Both the position numbers and the translations under genes were made by a program. A stretch of DNA of 64,000 nt from Thamnaconus septentrionalis. Its lineage: Eukaryota; Chordata; Actinopteri; Tetraodontiformes; Monacanthidae. The DNA is taken from assembly GCA_009823395.1 (NCBI GenBank), contig CM020513.1, forward strand, positions 19,346,501 through 19,410,500, written 5' to 3'. Shown here in pieces: positions 52,177 through 64,000 of this stretch. Position 1 is the stretch's first letter. Every line of letters starts with the position of its first letter. The notes under the pieces were generated by a model. The model was not told where the DNA came from. It did not search any database and saw only the letters and a list, made by a program, of their open reading frames with translations.

Positions 52177-53890
52177 TTTGTAGATATGTTTCTCCACCAA
52201 GCTGCTACTCCAAAGCTCTCGACTCGCCGTTTATCTGCGGCAGCTCGTCAACATGAAAGATGTTTTAAAAGATCCCTTTGGATGCAACAAGCTGTGGAAC
52301 CTTCTGAAAATCTAGGTTCTTTGCTCAGCCCAGGAGGCCTCCTCTGCAGCTGTGTGTCAGAATAACCCGCTCCTTCAGCCAATCAGAGGTGGCGATCCAA
52401 CCTTGATGAAAAGGACAAACACTGACTCAGATTTGGCATCTGCACGAGGTTCCGTGAAAGCAAACAGGTCAATAGTGCTATCAACCCTCAGGTCAGTCTG
52501 GGGTAAACTGCCCGGATTGTAACTGCACAAAGACATTCAAATGAGAACCAATGATGTTTTTCAAAACAGTATTAATAGTTCATGAGAAAAGAAATACGCA
52601 ATTTAAAAACAGCTGCATCGATCGGACAAGCCTCACCCCTCAAAGATGACAGTAAGCCTCCGCGTGACAGTCTGCAGACTAAACCTTCAGCTGTGCACAG
52701 CAGAGGTCCAACTGTCTGATGATCGAGCTGCATGCAAAGGCCAGTGACCGATAATAACGCAGTCACGCCGCGGAGTCAAACCCCGGAGAACCACAGCAAG
52801 AGGATGTGGCGCCATCTAGCGTGAGCAAAATACACCTGCAGCACGCTCAACACCGTCGGTACTGGATTCTTCAATGCCGTCCGCCAAAGTTACCGATTGG
52901 TTGATGTTAGGCAGTGACCGCAACCTTTAGATGTCACATTTTGTCCACTGGCAGGTGCGAATAATGAGAGAGCGCGGTATAATTTTTCATTTTGTGGGAC
53001 TGAACCCATTTTAATGAAAGATGACCTGATTTGACAGTGGTAGAAGGCACAATCGGACATGTTTACAGTTGGGGGTGCCTTTAGGCTTTAGAGGTCACCT
53101 TCCTAGAACAACTCTGCAAACTAACGTACATGTATTCTGAGAAAATGCCCCGTTGTGAGCAACAGTCTGCATTCTATTTAAAGGAGATTAGGAGTTTGTA
53201 TTCTTGAAGATTGAGGCCGATCGTGTATGTTGCTGTAGCTGCAGGTCAAACGAGGCGCTGCAGTTGTATGATCTGAATGAAGTATTTTATCTTGAAAAGG
53301 TTAAAGTCGGGTAGCAAAATAAAAAAGCCACACTCAGCAACAGAGTGCAGATACATCAATATTTAGAACTTGTTGTTGTTATCTATGTATACGATGAAAT
53401 TGACTCCAGTCTTGCAATGCAAACAAATAAAAAAGCTACATTTGACCTTGTATGTGCCAATAGAATAAAGCCACCCCAGTTACCTTAACAAGAAGTGTTG
53501 GCGACTCTGTCAGGTGTTTGTGGTGCTAGCATAGCCAAGTGTACTCAAGTTCATGTTTGTCCGACATGTGGCTGCATTCTTTGTTGGAAAATCAGGAAAT
53601 GCAAACCTTACAAACAATTCAATAATCACATTGAGTGTTTATTGCCACCATTATTGCTTTATTGAGTCTCCCAGTAGACTGTTTATTTTACATTATCCAT
53701 CAAGCAGTAACTCTCACAAAAAAGCCAAACTTGCTCATCAAATATATATTATGGACAGCTTATCCTCCAGAGGGCATCAGAGTGCCAATTCCGCTTGAGA
53801 AAAATAAAGAAAACTAAATGGACCCTCCCTTAACGCTAAAAAAAAAAATATGTGCCATAAATTAAAGTTTAAAGTCAAAAGACAGATTAA
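52177..53890. other. cetp upstream flank and spacer
   Basis: No gene recognised. This stretch should hold the cetp promoter. Two AGGTCA half-sites lie near 52466 and 52490 but are too far apart for a standard nuclear-receptor element. The left part overlaps the expected herpud1 3' flank. Confidence 0.45.
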
Positions 53891-53897
53891 GGGTTAT

Positions 53898-53903
53898 TTA
53901 TTG
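53898..53903 (-). terminator. Candidate herpud1 polyadenylation signal
   Basis: AATAAA on the minus strand (TTTATT on the plus), about 920 bp after the herpud1 stop. Other AATAAA hexamers on the minus strand lie near 53637 and 53659. Confidence 0.4.
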
Positions 53904-54823
53904 GGTCAATTTATTATACTACTAATTTTGGAAAGATCAAAAATGATTTTAACCCTGTCTTACTTCAAATTAAGAATTAGCTTATATTTTAAAATAAAAT
54001 ATTTTAAAGAAATTTTGTTTTAAATTAAACATCATTTATAATCATAACCGTGACCCCTGCAAATATAAAGGCATTGCATAACAAACACATTATAAAGTGC
54101 TTTGTGTACATATCTACAAAATGGGTGTTTTTAATATGGCAGCTTAACTTTGAATACAGACAGTATATACAGAGTATTTGGCTTCATTAATACAGGCGTT
54201 CTTTCATTTGGTTACCATTACCAATACCAGCAAAAAACAAAACAAAAACAATAACTGAGAGATCCGCCTATATCAGAAGACTTGGGAAGTATGAAACTGT
54301 GTTCTGTCGTTTTGTAAACTTTTTACATCCCTAAAATGAAAAAAAAAAAAGCCTAAGTACATTTGGGGAGCATATAGATTGTTTTTGGAAACCCAGGATT
54401 TGAAGGGGACTTGAATTCAGTAGAAATGGTTGGTAGCTTTGTAAATGAAAAAATTAACCTCATCATTCAACGCCTCCTAAAGCGACTCATTTGAAAAGCG
54501 TGGCAAGTTTGAACAGTTTCTTTTTCTTGCTGGTTTTGCTTACCTGCCTGCAATTCAACAATTTCATCGTGTAGAGCAGGTCAATTTCACCTTTAGCTGC
54601 CACCTACCTTTAAAAAACAAAACGAAACACCTGGTTGGATGGACGCCACAGTTGGGAATCTCTGTGCCATTTGGTTTCAGTTTCAAAGACTTAAAAACAA
54701 CTCTGTTTTAAGCTGTCGCTGCGTCCACGGTGCTGCGATCAGTGGTGACACCTCCGGAATTCTTTTTCACGATGGGTGTGAAACCCCAGCTAGTCTGCAG
54801 CCTCAGCCTCTTCCAGGTGGTTG

Positions 54824-56982
54824 TCAGTTGGCCACACCGCGAGGAACTTCAGGTACCAGAGAGGAAAAGAAAGTTTTGAAGAAGACCCAGGCCGTCCACA
54901 TGACCGACGCCTGGTGAGGAGGCACCAACACTGCCGTCAGCTGTTCGTCCCCGTCTGATCCGTCTCCTGCTGCGGGTTCCTCCCTCCGTCTGTCAGCGGC
55001 ATCGTCCGCCTGAAGAGACAGGGTTCAGAGTGAATATTGAAAAGGCAAAAAAAAAAATAAGAGGTGCAATGTAACACACAATGACCTGGATCAAGATCTA
55101 CAGTGGTGGAAAAAGGCTTTCGGACACCTTATGCATTTGTGATGTGCTGCATTGTGCTAGAAAGAATCAGCCTCCAAGCGCCGTCACCACCATTTAGCCA
55201 AAAATAATTGTACAATTGTAAATCGTAAGTGTACTTTGTTGAAATGTTAGAAATATCGCTTTTATTTTGCGAGCTCTGGTCAACAGGAAGTGGACGAGGG
55301 GACAACACGTCCAGTCGAAGATGAGACCTCACCAGGTTTGGATGTCTCTCATCGTTCTGCTGGTTGCGCTGGACCTCAGGGGGCGGCTGGTGGACGGGTC
55401 CTTGGGCCTGATCTTGATCTTCTTGCCTTCTGAAGGGAAACCAACCAGCAGTGTGTCTGGAGAGCAGGGAATACAACACATTCATGAGGATATGAAACAA
55501 CATCAGGGGTCAGAAAGAAGACTCTCAGTGTGCAACATTTAGTCATGAGGAAGAATGTGTAATCATGTAAATAGTAAAACTGGATGAAATAGTTTTTTTT
55601 TGAAGGTGTCATTTTAATATAAATACATATTTATAAATATGCTGTGTGACAGATGGCATTCTGGACAATTTTCCCTGGACTCAATGGCAAATAATGCACT
55701 CATGGTTGATACAAACTTGCTTATCCCTGCCTCTGCACAATTTGACTGTCTTTTGCATATCTGCTTTGGTTGTTTGTTATATATAGATTGATTTGAATGT
55801 TTTTGTAACTCCTGTACAGACTGGTCATCTCTTTTTGGTGAGAATCAGAATAATCAGAATAGCCTTCAGTGCATTGAAATTTGGACCAAACTAGAGCGGC
55901 AGAAAGCAGCAGAACTTTTGCAGAAAGTAAAAATGTTTTGCTTTACCTGATTGGAAAAGTGTATCCTTTCATTGTGTGTTTTTGTAATTCTAATAGTTTT
56001 ATAGTTTCCATGCCTGAGCAAATACAATTATCGTCAAATTATCTCCGCTGTTGATTGTCCTTGAAGGGTGTATGTGTATGTGTAAGTGCACGGCACTGTT
56101 ACAGAGGAAATTACAGTCCTGTTGACTTTCCTGGGCAGCTGATCAAAGACAAATAAGAGCAGAAAAGTCACTCTGGGAAGCTAAGAAGTGAACGCTGATG
56201 GAAAACACATGTCCGCTGTTTCTCTGGCTGAACATTAACCTACTAACTGCCGCTGATAAGGAATGATTAGTCAGACACTGCAGTCATGTTCAGAAAGGAG
56301 CGGTCCGTGTCCTTGAGCGAAGAATTTGAATTTGGCTTTTGATTCACTTCTTTCAGTGATATATTTGTCCACATTATAAACACAAATAACTTCTGAATCC
56401 TCTGGGTTACTTTGGATGTTCCGTCCAGGGACGTGCCACATGCTTGTGGAATGAAAGACGTGTGTTCTGGTGACGCTTCCGTGGTAGATTATGTAAGCGG
56501 CAAACAGACTGTGAGAGCAGGAGCAGCAAGTTTTGGCAAAAGAACAGCGTGGCCTGACCCGATGACAAACAGCTGCTGAGGCAGAACACATGGTAATTAC
56601 CGCTGGTCACACTGCATTAGAGCGTTGTTGCATCTCAGCTCAGACTTGACAGTTAGGATGGCGAGAGGATATGATTGGAATAAACATTTCACACCAGGGC
56701 TCCTGACTGGTGCTTCAACTGGTCTTTTTCAAGCTTTCTCCAGTCGTTAATTTGAGGCAACAGAAGCAAAAGTAGACCCGAGTTACGATCGTTGTGAGAC
56801 AAAATGGCATCGTTTGTCCCCAAAGGTCTGAAGGAATTTTTGCCGAGTTAATGCACAAAGACAGACACAACAATAGGCAGTCTTAATATGTCATGTCGAT
56901 GCACAAGTCAAGGTAAGTCTGGCGGATGAATGGGATATATTGCAGTGATATGCAGCGCTGGTGAAACAGGTTTGGCCGGTAT

Positions 56983-57017
<35 letters not shown>

Positions 57018-60000
57018 AAAGGCTGGTGCACACACACTAGCATTATAGTGATCAGGGGAATATGCTTATTCTCTATATGTAAGAGAAATCTTAATTTATT
57101 TCTTGAGAGCTCCACAACAAGGCCTTTTGTGGGAATTCACTTAACCAAAGCAGCTATTATTTGGGACTACTGTCCTTGTTCTAGTGTTAAACCCCGAGAG
57201 TAGAGTTGGAACCAAACTCTGCAACAACAGGCAACAATATTATTCCTTTCAATTTGTTGCCATTACAAGTTCCCCTCATTTGCCCTTTTATATAACAGGA
57301 CTTCCTGCTGGCATGGTAACATGAACCAAACCATTAGCATGTCAAACTGTCATGTCATGAAGGCCTCTGCATCTGTTAGTCAGTCTGTGAACAATGGGTG
57401 TAGCTCAAGCGTTCATCATGTTGTTTGCTTTGCTGTGTTGTGTTGTGTTTAGACATCCTCATCCTTCCTCTGCTGTAAGGCATCGTTGATGTTGGACTTC
57501 AGTCAAGTTGGGCATCGAGTAAGTGCGCGAGTCAGATTAAGGTGAGCACAGGCAGAAATCAGGCGAATCCAGAGTAAATAAATGCTACAAAAGTAGGGAT
57601 GCAAATTATCGATTAATTCATTCGTTAGTTGATTGACCTTATCGATCGAAAAACGATTAGTTGATATGCTGTGATTTTTCCTGAGAACCTAAATTTCACA
57701 ATGTAAAATGTGTAAGGAGCACATTTACCACATTTATTTAACCCTTAAATAATGTTGAAGGTCCAATGTGACCAATTTTCACATTAGAGAACAGGAAAAA
57801 CTCCCTAAACATTTATCCTCTGACTTTAAGTTGACTTCTAATGGGTCACATTTCAACTTTTTTTTTTTAAGTTGTTTAAAAGTAACTTGTTCTAGGTATA
57901 CACCGCGCCATTTAACAATAATAATAAAAAAAAAAACAGTGTAAAAAATGTTCAATTAATTGCAACTAATTTAATTTAATCGATTAAATTCTTAATCGAC
58001 AATTAATCGATAATCAATTAATTGTTAACATCCCTTTAGAAAAGTCAAGTGAACCAAGTGTGGCTGGTGGAACGGCCACGGCGGACTTACAGGTACATGA
58101 GGAAAAGGGTGCTCATCACCAGCAGGAAGCGACTCAAGTTGGAGTTGAAGTAGACGATCATGAGCAGGACGCCGCACCGCGCGGCCGAGTACAACCAGTC
58201 CAGCCAATCTCGCTCCACGTCCTCCTCGTCCTCCATCACAGGTCCGCCCTGCGCGTTCATCCGCATGTTCTGGTTGGCCTCGCCGGGGTTGATGAAGGCG
58301 GCGTCCTGCGCCGGGTTCTGGTTGACTGGCAGGTTGTTGATGGGGTTCTGGTTGGGCAACGGGGCCGGGACGGGGACTTGCTGTGCCGGGACGGGCGGGT
58401 ACTGGCCAATGGTCGGCGTTGGGGCGGGGGAGGCGGATCTCGCGGCTGCCAGCGCGGCGTGGCTGTAATGGAGCAAATGCAACAGTAGGAAAGGAAAGCG
58501 ATTGGAATGGGTTTACAACAGGTGGGTCACAGCTGTTCATGTGCGGGCTAAAAAATTGGTATAAACTACCAGTCAAAGGTTTGGACACATCTTCTCACGC
58601 AAGTTTTTTTTTCATCTGTACAACCTTCTACACTACAGATAGACACTGAAGACATCAAATATATGAGAAAGATATATGTAATTATGCAGCAAAGAAAAAC
58701 ACCTTAAATAACTCAAAATTATGCTTTGTATGAAGGAGGCTATTTTGAAGAATTTAAATATAAAATGTGTTGAAGAAAATGTGTGAGAAACTGCAACGTC
58801 AACAGTCATGACACTGAAGACAATACAATATAAAGACATTCAATTCGTAGGGTGTGTCCAAACAGTTTAGTGGTAGTGTACGCGGGTCACTTCCTTTTCG
58901 TGAATTACTTGCGTGTCAAAGCTCCAGTGAACCGCGGCCGTCTTTTTCAAGAGGTTTTGAATAGAACTTGTGAAATGTGAGCAAAACGAGGAAGAGATCA
59001 TTTTGTTCCAATCGAATGAACTGGACTTTGCACAGTGATCAGGGCCCAGGACGTAAGCGTGAAAACATCCTTAACCTTGTGGTCTCGAATTACTGTTCCA
59101 TGGTACAAAACATTTGTACCTGGAAAAAAAAAAAAAAAAAAAAAACGGCCAAAAAATGGAAAAACAACCAACAGATACAAGTCAAGTGCTTACAATATTG
59201 ACTTACTATTGCATATAATACTGCCTGGCATAGACATGCTGCAGCCACAGTAGCTGTTGCGGGCTGTAGAGCGAGTAGGTGGGAAAGGCTGGTTGGGTCA
59301 TCTGAGAGGCTGCAGGCCTGCAGAGAGAAAAAAAAAGACACATGTAAAGACGCTTAAGCCTTAACCAGTCACACAGAACTGAGATCTAAGACATGTAGCG
59401 GGAAATACACATTAAAATCAAGACTGAAACCCGCTGAGGGGTTTTCAACATGGTGACTTTCACTTCCTACTACACACTCACAAAGCGGCCTGGCGCATAA
59501 CGAGTCTTCCTGCTAGTGCACCCCTCAATAAAGATGGTAACACTAAAAAAATAATCTAACTTGACAAACTCATATGTTCATTTATATAATGGTGACTTTG
59601 TCCTGTAACATTTAAATATCAAGAGATATTTAAATTAATTTTTGAGATACATTTTAAAATGGCAATATCCTTATCAAAATGGGATTACTCGATACAGAAA
59701 GACAGATGAATTATTATCCTTTCAGAATCTTACCCTGCAGCAGCAGCAGGCCACGAGGGAGCTCCAGTTGTATGTGCCTGAGCTGAAGCAGCAGCAGCAG
59801 CAGCAGCGGAGGCTGCAGAGTTCGGCCTCCTGTGCCTCAGCTCTGCGGAGCTGGAGGCCTGGAACGAGGATGAGGCGGAGGCGCCAGGACACGGCAGCTC
59901 TGTCTCGTTGGTCTGGAAAGACAAGTTAAGAAGAGTTTGAAAACATTTGACCTAAGCGTTCAACCCCACCTCGACGGGAGGAGTGTTATAAACTGTTGGA

Positions 60001-62680
60001 CCTGCTGTACTGACTGATGTACAGTACAGCAGGGCAGACGACAGAAAGTGCTGAGGGACTAAGCAGATAGAGAGTTATCTCAATCTCTACTTTTGGTCGT
60101 TAAAACTGACGCTGAACATGAAAGGCTGGCAGTTGACGGCTTCAGGGTGAGTTGCTAATGGGGCGACGGTGGTAGTTTAAACACTATGACTAAGGACAAT
60201 GTAAACAATAAATACCAGACGTTTTGCTTCAAGGGATGACAATGAAGACAGTCCCACTGAACCATTACGCATGCAACAAGCACTACTGCAAGGATTGATT
60301 ACCAGGACTACAAACTACTACAATACTCTATGAGTTAAGATTAATTAACGTTAATTAAAAGGGAATTAAACAAGGGAATTGAGGTTTGGGTGGATGCACA
60401 TTGACACATAAATCAGTCTCCAACGAGGAAAGAAGACCAGTGTTTACCTTTGGCTTGGCTTCCATTTGTCTTTGGGGTTGGCTCCCAAAGGGACACACCA
60501 GATGCATTGTTGGAACGCCATCAGTCTGACAACCAGAAAAACACTGGATTAGAAAACAAGGCAGCACGCACTGTGGCACCTCAGCCTATGGAGTGAAATT
60601 GGTATTCAGCCTATAAATGTTACTTCATGGATTTGTCATTTTGCACCACAACAATCTGAACATAACAGCCAATATTGTCAATGTCTTCTTTCTCTGCAGA
60701 TGGTGTGTTGCACCTGCTGACATTTAATCTCCTATCCACCAACAAGAGCCTCTTTAGGGGGTCGAGGCAGAAAAAGAAGGCATGAAACATTATCCTCAAC
60801 TTTTCATAAGACAACAAAAACTCTGAAAGCTGGCCGTCTCTGTCCTTTATGGCTATGTGTATATCAGTCATAGGCTGCGCGGAGAGGAAAAGGCTGAAAC
60901 AATCACAAACTGGATTGTCGGCAATATAAAAATAGACATGCCGATAGTTTTGAGAAAAATAAATGATCCTTAGCATGGGACTTTTTGAAAACATGAACAA
61001 ACCAAACTAAAGCAACGTGTGTAAGCACATCAGTCAACTTCTCTTCCATACCTGTTTGAAAAGATCCTTTATGTGCAGGTGGTCAGGTAGCAGTTTACCA
61101 GAATAGATCAGCCTCTGCTCGTTGACAGCCTGCAGAAAACAAACACAAGTGGCTTGTAGCTGAACTGAACTGGTGCGCACCTGTTCTGTGAGAAGTTTCT
61201 CATAAAGGAAATGAGAAAACAAGTGCTTTCACATGGCAGCTTGTAACAGTTATCCATTTTGATGGGAGATCCCCTTTTAAAATGATAGTTTCAAAACCAT
61301 TTAATTCAATAACTCAAAATCATTTTTACAAATTTCCCCTGACTTGCAAAAAGACATAAGAGAACCACTGGCACAGCTGGGCTGGCGTCACACAGCATGA
61401 CTGGTCAGCTGTCACGCATGAGGGGAAAAATAAAACAACAAATACCCTGACCTTTTGTAATGTTTCAGTTTTGTTTTTTCTTAACAATTGGAGCACAATA
61501 AGTTGTAACGCAATTGTAGGCAACGTTTTACAGACTGCGTTTTACAGGCGTTTTACAAGGCACTTTGAGGCATTAGTTTATTTCCAGTATCTCCACCATC
61601 CACATTAGTTTAACTTTTTAACAGTTTCTTAGTCCTGATCAGAAGTCTGCTTCCCTCTTTGAGGTGGCACAGACACAAACGGTTCCGCAACAGAAATGCT
61701 GAAGTGATGAATTGTGGAGTGTTTATTTAAACTAAGATAGTTTTTTAAAGGAAGTGAAAAGGTCATCCATGCAACCTCACCAGAACTAATGAAGTGCATA
61801 AAAGAGAACCCTGTGCTAGAATATAAAAACAATTAATGTTTATATTATATACACTGCTCATTTAGGATTTTACCCTGGGTCTTTCTACTAGGAGACATGG
61901 CTGGTGTGATTCAAATCTTTCAAAAATAAAAATAAATAAAATGTGTGTATATGTACACTACCAGTCAAAAGTTTGGACACACCTTTTCATGCCTTTTTTT
62001 TTTTTTTTTTTTTAATATATATATATTTTTTAAATCTTTACAACTTTCCACACTACAGATAGATACTGAAGACTGGTAGTGTATGTTTCTGTCTGCATTT
62101 ATTATTGACCAGACTTGTTAAAAGCACACTTTTCACAAGACTTCACTCACGACACGCAAGAAATACAACCTGCCTGCAGAAATTCCAATCATGGCAACAC
62201 TGGCCGGGGGAAAATTGTCCCAATTTACATCCCAAGAAAACATTTTTGCTCGGTTTATTTTTTTTTTTTTTTTATTTTTTTTAACAATATAACACGATGT
62301 GTAACAAAATTCAACCCAACTTGGCAGTGAATTTGTTTTTATCCTATTCGAGGTGTGGCTGTGTGTTGTAAGCTAACAGACGAACGCAAACAGTGGATGT
62401 TATGGCTGCCAGCTGTTGGCTGCCAGCTGCTTTACATCATGACATTCCATCACACAGCCTCGCTGAAGCTATACGAGCTAGCCACTTCCGCTAACGATGC
62501 TAGCAAATCCGCCCCGTCCAAACTCACCGGCCTGCTCGGAAACACGGTCGACAAATGCCTTTTCAGGTCCTTCACGGTCCAGTTCAGGGAAACCCCTTCG
62601 ATGGTCTGGTCTTCGTGTGCCTGGTTAGGCGTCTTGATGGAAATACTTATCGTCGTCTCTTCGGGATTCCCCACATCCAT
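54824..62680 (-). CDS. herpud1: HERPUD1, ER-stress ubiquitin-like membrane protein, complete
   Basis: ER membrane protein induced by the unfolded protein response; it recruits and stabilises the HRD1 ubiquitin-ligase complex in ER-associated degradation. Eight coding exons in phase: 62528-62680, 61052-61129, 60448-60525, 59734-59912, 59207-59317, 58091-58462, 55333-55456, 54824-55009; 426 aa (human 391). The N-terminal ubiquitin-like domain (about residues 9-100) has IKTPNQAHEDQ, WTVKDLKRHLSTVFPSRP and QRLIYSGKLLPDHLHIKDLF. A low-complexity Ser/Ala-rich segment follows, with a seven-Ala run, then SLYSPQQLLWLQHVYARQYY, an Asn/Pro-rich stretch, DWLDWLYSAARCGVLL, the hydrophobic hairpin ending at LFLMYLHTAGWFPF, and the C-terminal TAWVFFKTFFSSLVPEVP. 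Extra length relative to human comes mostly from the low-complexity part and C-terminal acidic region. The ATG context and upstream stress elements support the start. Confidence 0.93.
56985..57013. repeat. (AT)n microsatellite
   Basis: About 14 AT units in herpud1 intron 6. Confidence 0.9.
57594..58036. mobile_element. hAT-like MITE in herpud1 intron 6
   Basis: Ends AGGGATGCAAATTATCGATT and (reverse complement of the right end) AGGGATGTTAACAATTAATT share AGGGATG, and both continue in ATCGATTAATT-type sequence. The interior is AT-rich with many ATCGATT words. Flanks ACAAAAGT and AGAAAAGT are similar, consistent with the 8-bp duplication of hAT elements. The right end is only about 55 bp from exon 6. 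Confidence 0.65.
58560..58882. mobile_element. Tc1/mariner-like MITE, longer copy
   Basis: Left end ACTACCAGTCAAAGGTTTGG ACACATCTTCTCA and right end (reversed) CACTACCACTAAACTGTTTG GACACACC are inverted repeats of the very common fish family CTACCAGTCAAAAGTTTGG. Internal ATATATGAGAAAGATATATG and AAGGAGGCTATTTTGAAGAA are typical of it. It lies in herpud1 intron 5. Confidence 0.75.
59121..59143. repeat. Poly(A) run
   Basis: About 21 A in a row in herpud1 intron 5, close to exon 5. Confidence 0.85.
59783..59807 (-). repeat. Coding (GCT)n run giving a polyalanine tract
   Basis: Seven consecutive Ala codons, mostly GCT, inside herpud1 exon 4 (plus strand reads (GCA)n/(CAG)n). Likely length-polymorphic. 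Confidence 0.85.
61953..62084. mobile_element. Tc1/mariner-like MITE, internally deleted copy
   Basis: Left end CACTACCAGTCAAAAGTTTGG matches the copy at 58560. It then shares CACACTACAGATAGATACTGAAGAC-like sequence (about 62050-62073), after which the interior is missing and the element closes with TGGTAGTGTA. It includes T and TA runs. Lies in herpud1 intron 1. Confidence 0.7.
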
Positions 62681-62865
62681 TTTGACTGATGGCTAGTCGC
62701 GTTACTCCCACTACCAAACAGTATGGCTGCCCGTCCTCTCTTCTTTCAAATCACAAAAGTCAAAAAAAGTGGCACTGTCTGTCTTGTCTTATGGAAGAAC
62801 TTGTGATCTGGGAGTGAGGTGTCTGCCTTTTCTACTGCAGGGAGTGCTATTGTTTCCAAACACAC

Positions 62866-62884
62866 GGTGGCTGCCCCTGATTGG
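62866..62884 (-). promoter_or_regulatory. ER stress response element (ERSE) of herpud1
   Basis: On the minus strand the sequence is CCAAT, nine bases, CCACC. The ERSE consensus bound by NF-Y plus ATF6/XBP1 is CCAAT-N9-CCACG, so spacing is exact with one mismatch in the last base. It lies about 190 bp upstream of the herpud1 ATG, the expected place. Human HERPUD1 is known to be driven by ERSE-type sites. Confidence 0.65.
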
Positions 62885-62903
62885 CTGCCGTCCGCTTGTG
62901 TAA

Positions 62904-62911
62904 CGACGTGG
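62904..62911. promoter_or_regulatory. UPRE/CRE-like site of herpud1
   Basis: CGACGTGG on the plus strand differs at one base from the XBP1/ATF6 site TGACGTGG. It lies 20 bp beyond the ERSE, making a two-element stress-response cluster. Confidence 0.45.
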
Positions 62912-62944
62912 AAGCTTGCGGAGCTGTACCTCATTTGAGCATGC

Positions 62945-63684
62945 GCGGAAGCATGTTATGGTTTTCAGGCGTGACGGGTGTCAGACAAAGGTACAGATAT
63001 CAGTTGACTCGAATATGATGCAACGGCTCCATTTGACTATTCAAATACAAACTTAAAAGTATTCAGTTAATGCATAATTGGATTTAGTCAGGGCTAGTAA
63101 TATTCAGACCATCTACCGAAAGAGTTCAAAGGAACCAGTGTTGCTATCAGTCATGTTGTATCAGCTTTAGCTTTACCTTGATCTCAAGTACCGGTACTGA
63201 TAATTACCACTCCTCTGCACATGCTTTCTAAACAATGAAATCTCTGAAGGAACCAGCCTCAGCTTTATTTGTAGTGTAAAGTGTCAACTCCACGAACAAG
63301 TTAATCCAAATGAAATTTAAATGAGCAGAAACATTAATTGTTAAGAGTGAAAACTTAAAGTAAAAAAGGCAGGAGGAGGGACTCAAAGTTAATGGGAAAA
63401 ATACAAAGTCAATGTCGTCTATGTATTGATAATTATCTAACCCACACACTGCATTGTTTGCACAAAAAGCACAGTAGCCCTCCTAAAACAGTTATTGAAT
63501 ATGTATTATTATTAGGCAGAATCCATTTTATCAAAATTTCTTTCTAATAATAGTGCTAGTGAATTCATCAGTCAGAGCAAAACAAATAATCACCAAACAT
63601 TTGACAGTTTTATAATCAAAATCACAACTGTAATATTAGCAATGATTTCTCACTCAGACAGTATGATAGTCTTAATCAAAGGTA
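62945..63684. other. Spacer and slc12a3 3'UTR
   Basis: No gene recognised. An AATAAA on the minus strand (plus TTTATT at 63264-63269), about 420 bp after the slc12a3 stop, is a candidate polyadenylation signal. Confidence 0.5.
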
Positions 63685-64000
63685 TCACTGGCAGTAGAAG
63701 GTGAGGACATTTTCCTGATTTCCTCTCACTAAGAGGACCGGTGGCCTCAGGTCACGGGACAAGACGTCCAGCCATGCCAGGTACAGAGAGCTGGGGCACA
63801 CTCCTCTTCTCCCCACTGGCATGGTTCTATTGCAATACCACAGTAGAAACAAAGTAATAATAGGTGCATGCATGCTCAACCTGAAATATGAGGAAGGTGA
63901 TCACTGGCATTAACTAGTTGCTCTGCTTTGTCTGGTTGGTGTACTCACACAACGATCAGTGCGGCATCTCTGGAGTAATCCTGCAGAACTTCATTCAGAC
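63685..64000 (-). CDS. slc12a3: Thiazide-sensitive Na-Cl cotransporter, C-terminal end (partial)
   Basis: Last two coding exons: 63949-64000 (continuing beyond the window) and 63685-63826. The junction is phase 2 and gives an unbroken reading: [16 protein letters not shown], then [20 protein letters not shown], then [20 protein letters not shown] and the end TFYCQ. This is the cytoplasmic C-terminus of SLC12 cation-chloride cotransporters. The [12 protein letters not shown] ending is the NCC (SLC12A3) form rather than the NKCC form, and the neighbour herpud1 supports this by synteny. The family carries Na+ and Cl- across apical membranes of kidney or gill ionocytes. A fish-specific NCC paralogue cannot be excluded from so short a segment. 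Confidence 0.85.

Noticed and set aside
52460..52500. Possible LXR element upstream of cetp (two AGGTCA half-sites)
   Set aside because: The half-sites are about 20 bases apart, not the four-base spacing of an LXR site.
54639..54917. 92-codon open frame on the plus strand
   Set aside because: It overlaps the last herpud1 exon on the opposite strand and has no family match.

Overview
This window is teleost fish nuclear DNA. Genes are split by GT-AG introns, intergenic DNA is AT-rich and full of microsatellites, and the repeats are fish types: tRNA-derived SINEs, Tc1/mariner-like and hAT-like MITEs and non-LTR retrotransposon fragments. The protein genes are vertebrate. I cannot name the species.

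Layout. (1) 1-9.5 kb: the 5' end of a minus-strand M1 aminopeptidase (anpep-like). Its first exon carries an apparent one-base frameshift; the gene runs off the left edge. Repeat-rich spacer follows. (2) 9.5-27.4 kb: a complete plus-strand choline kinase gene, chka, with 11 coding exons encoding 400 aa, then about 6 kb of 3'UTR and spacer. (3) 33.8-44 kb: a tandem array of four plus-strand, two-exon genes (A-D) for CALHM-like large-pore channel proteins. They alternate in type (A and C alike, B and D alike), with long near-identical tracts, and copy B is frameshifted near its C-terminus. (4) 44-46.5 kb: spacer with a LINE remnant and a SINE. (5) 46.5-52.2 kb: a complete minus-strand cetp (cholesteryl ester transfer protein), 17 coding exons, 503 aa. 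(6) 54.8-62.7 kb: a complete minus-strand herpud1 (ER-stress, ER-associated degradation), 8 coding exons, 426 aa, with a near-perfect ER stress response element upstream. (7) 63.7-64 kb: the last two coding exons of slc12a3 (thiazide-sensitive Na-Cl cotransporter), minus strand.

The order slc12a3 - herpud1 - cetp on one strand matches the human 16q13 order, an ancient vertebrate block. The CALHM-like array sits just beyond the 3' end of cetp. It is the least ordinary part of the window: a lineage-specific, actively homogenised channel family. The other genes have separate roles: chka starts phosphatidylcholine synthesis, cetp moves neutral lipid between lipoproteins, herpud1 supports ER-associated degradation, slc12a3 reabsorbs NaCl, and the aminopeptidase trims peptides at membranes. 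Exon limits were set by hand from splice sites, reading phase and similarity to known families, not by alignment to transcripts.
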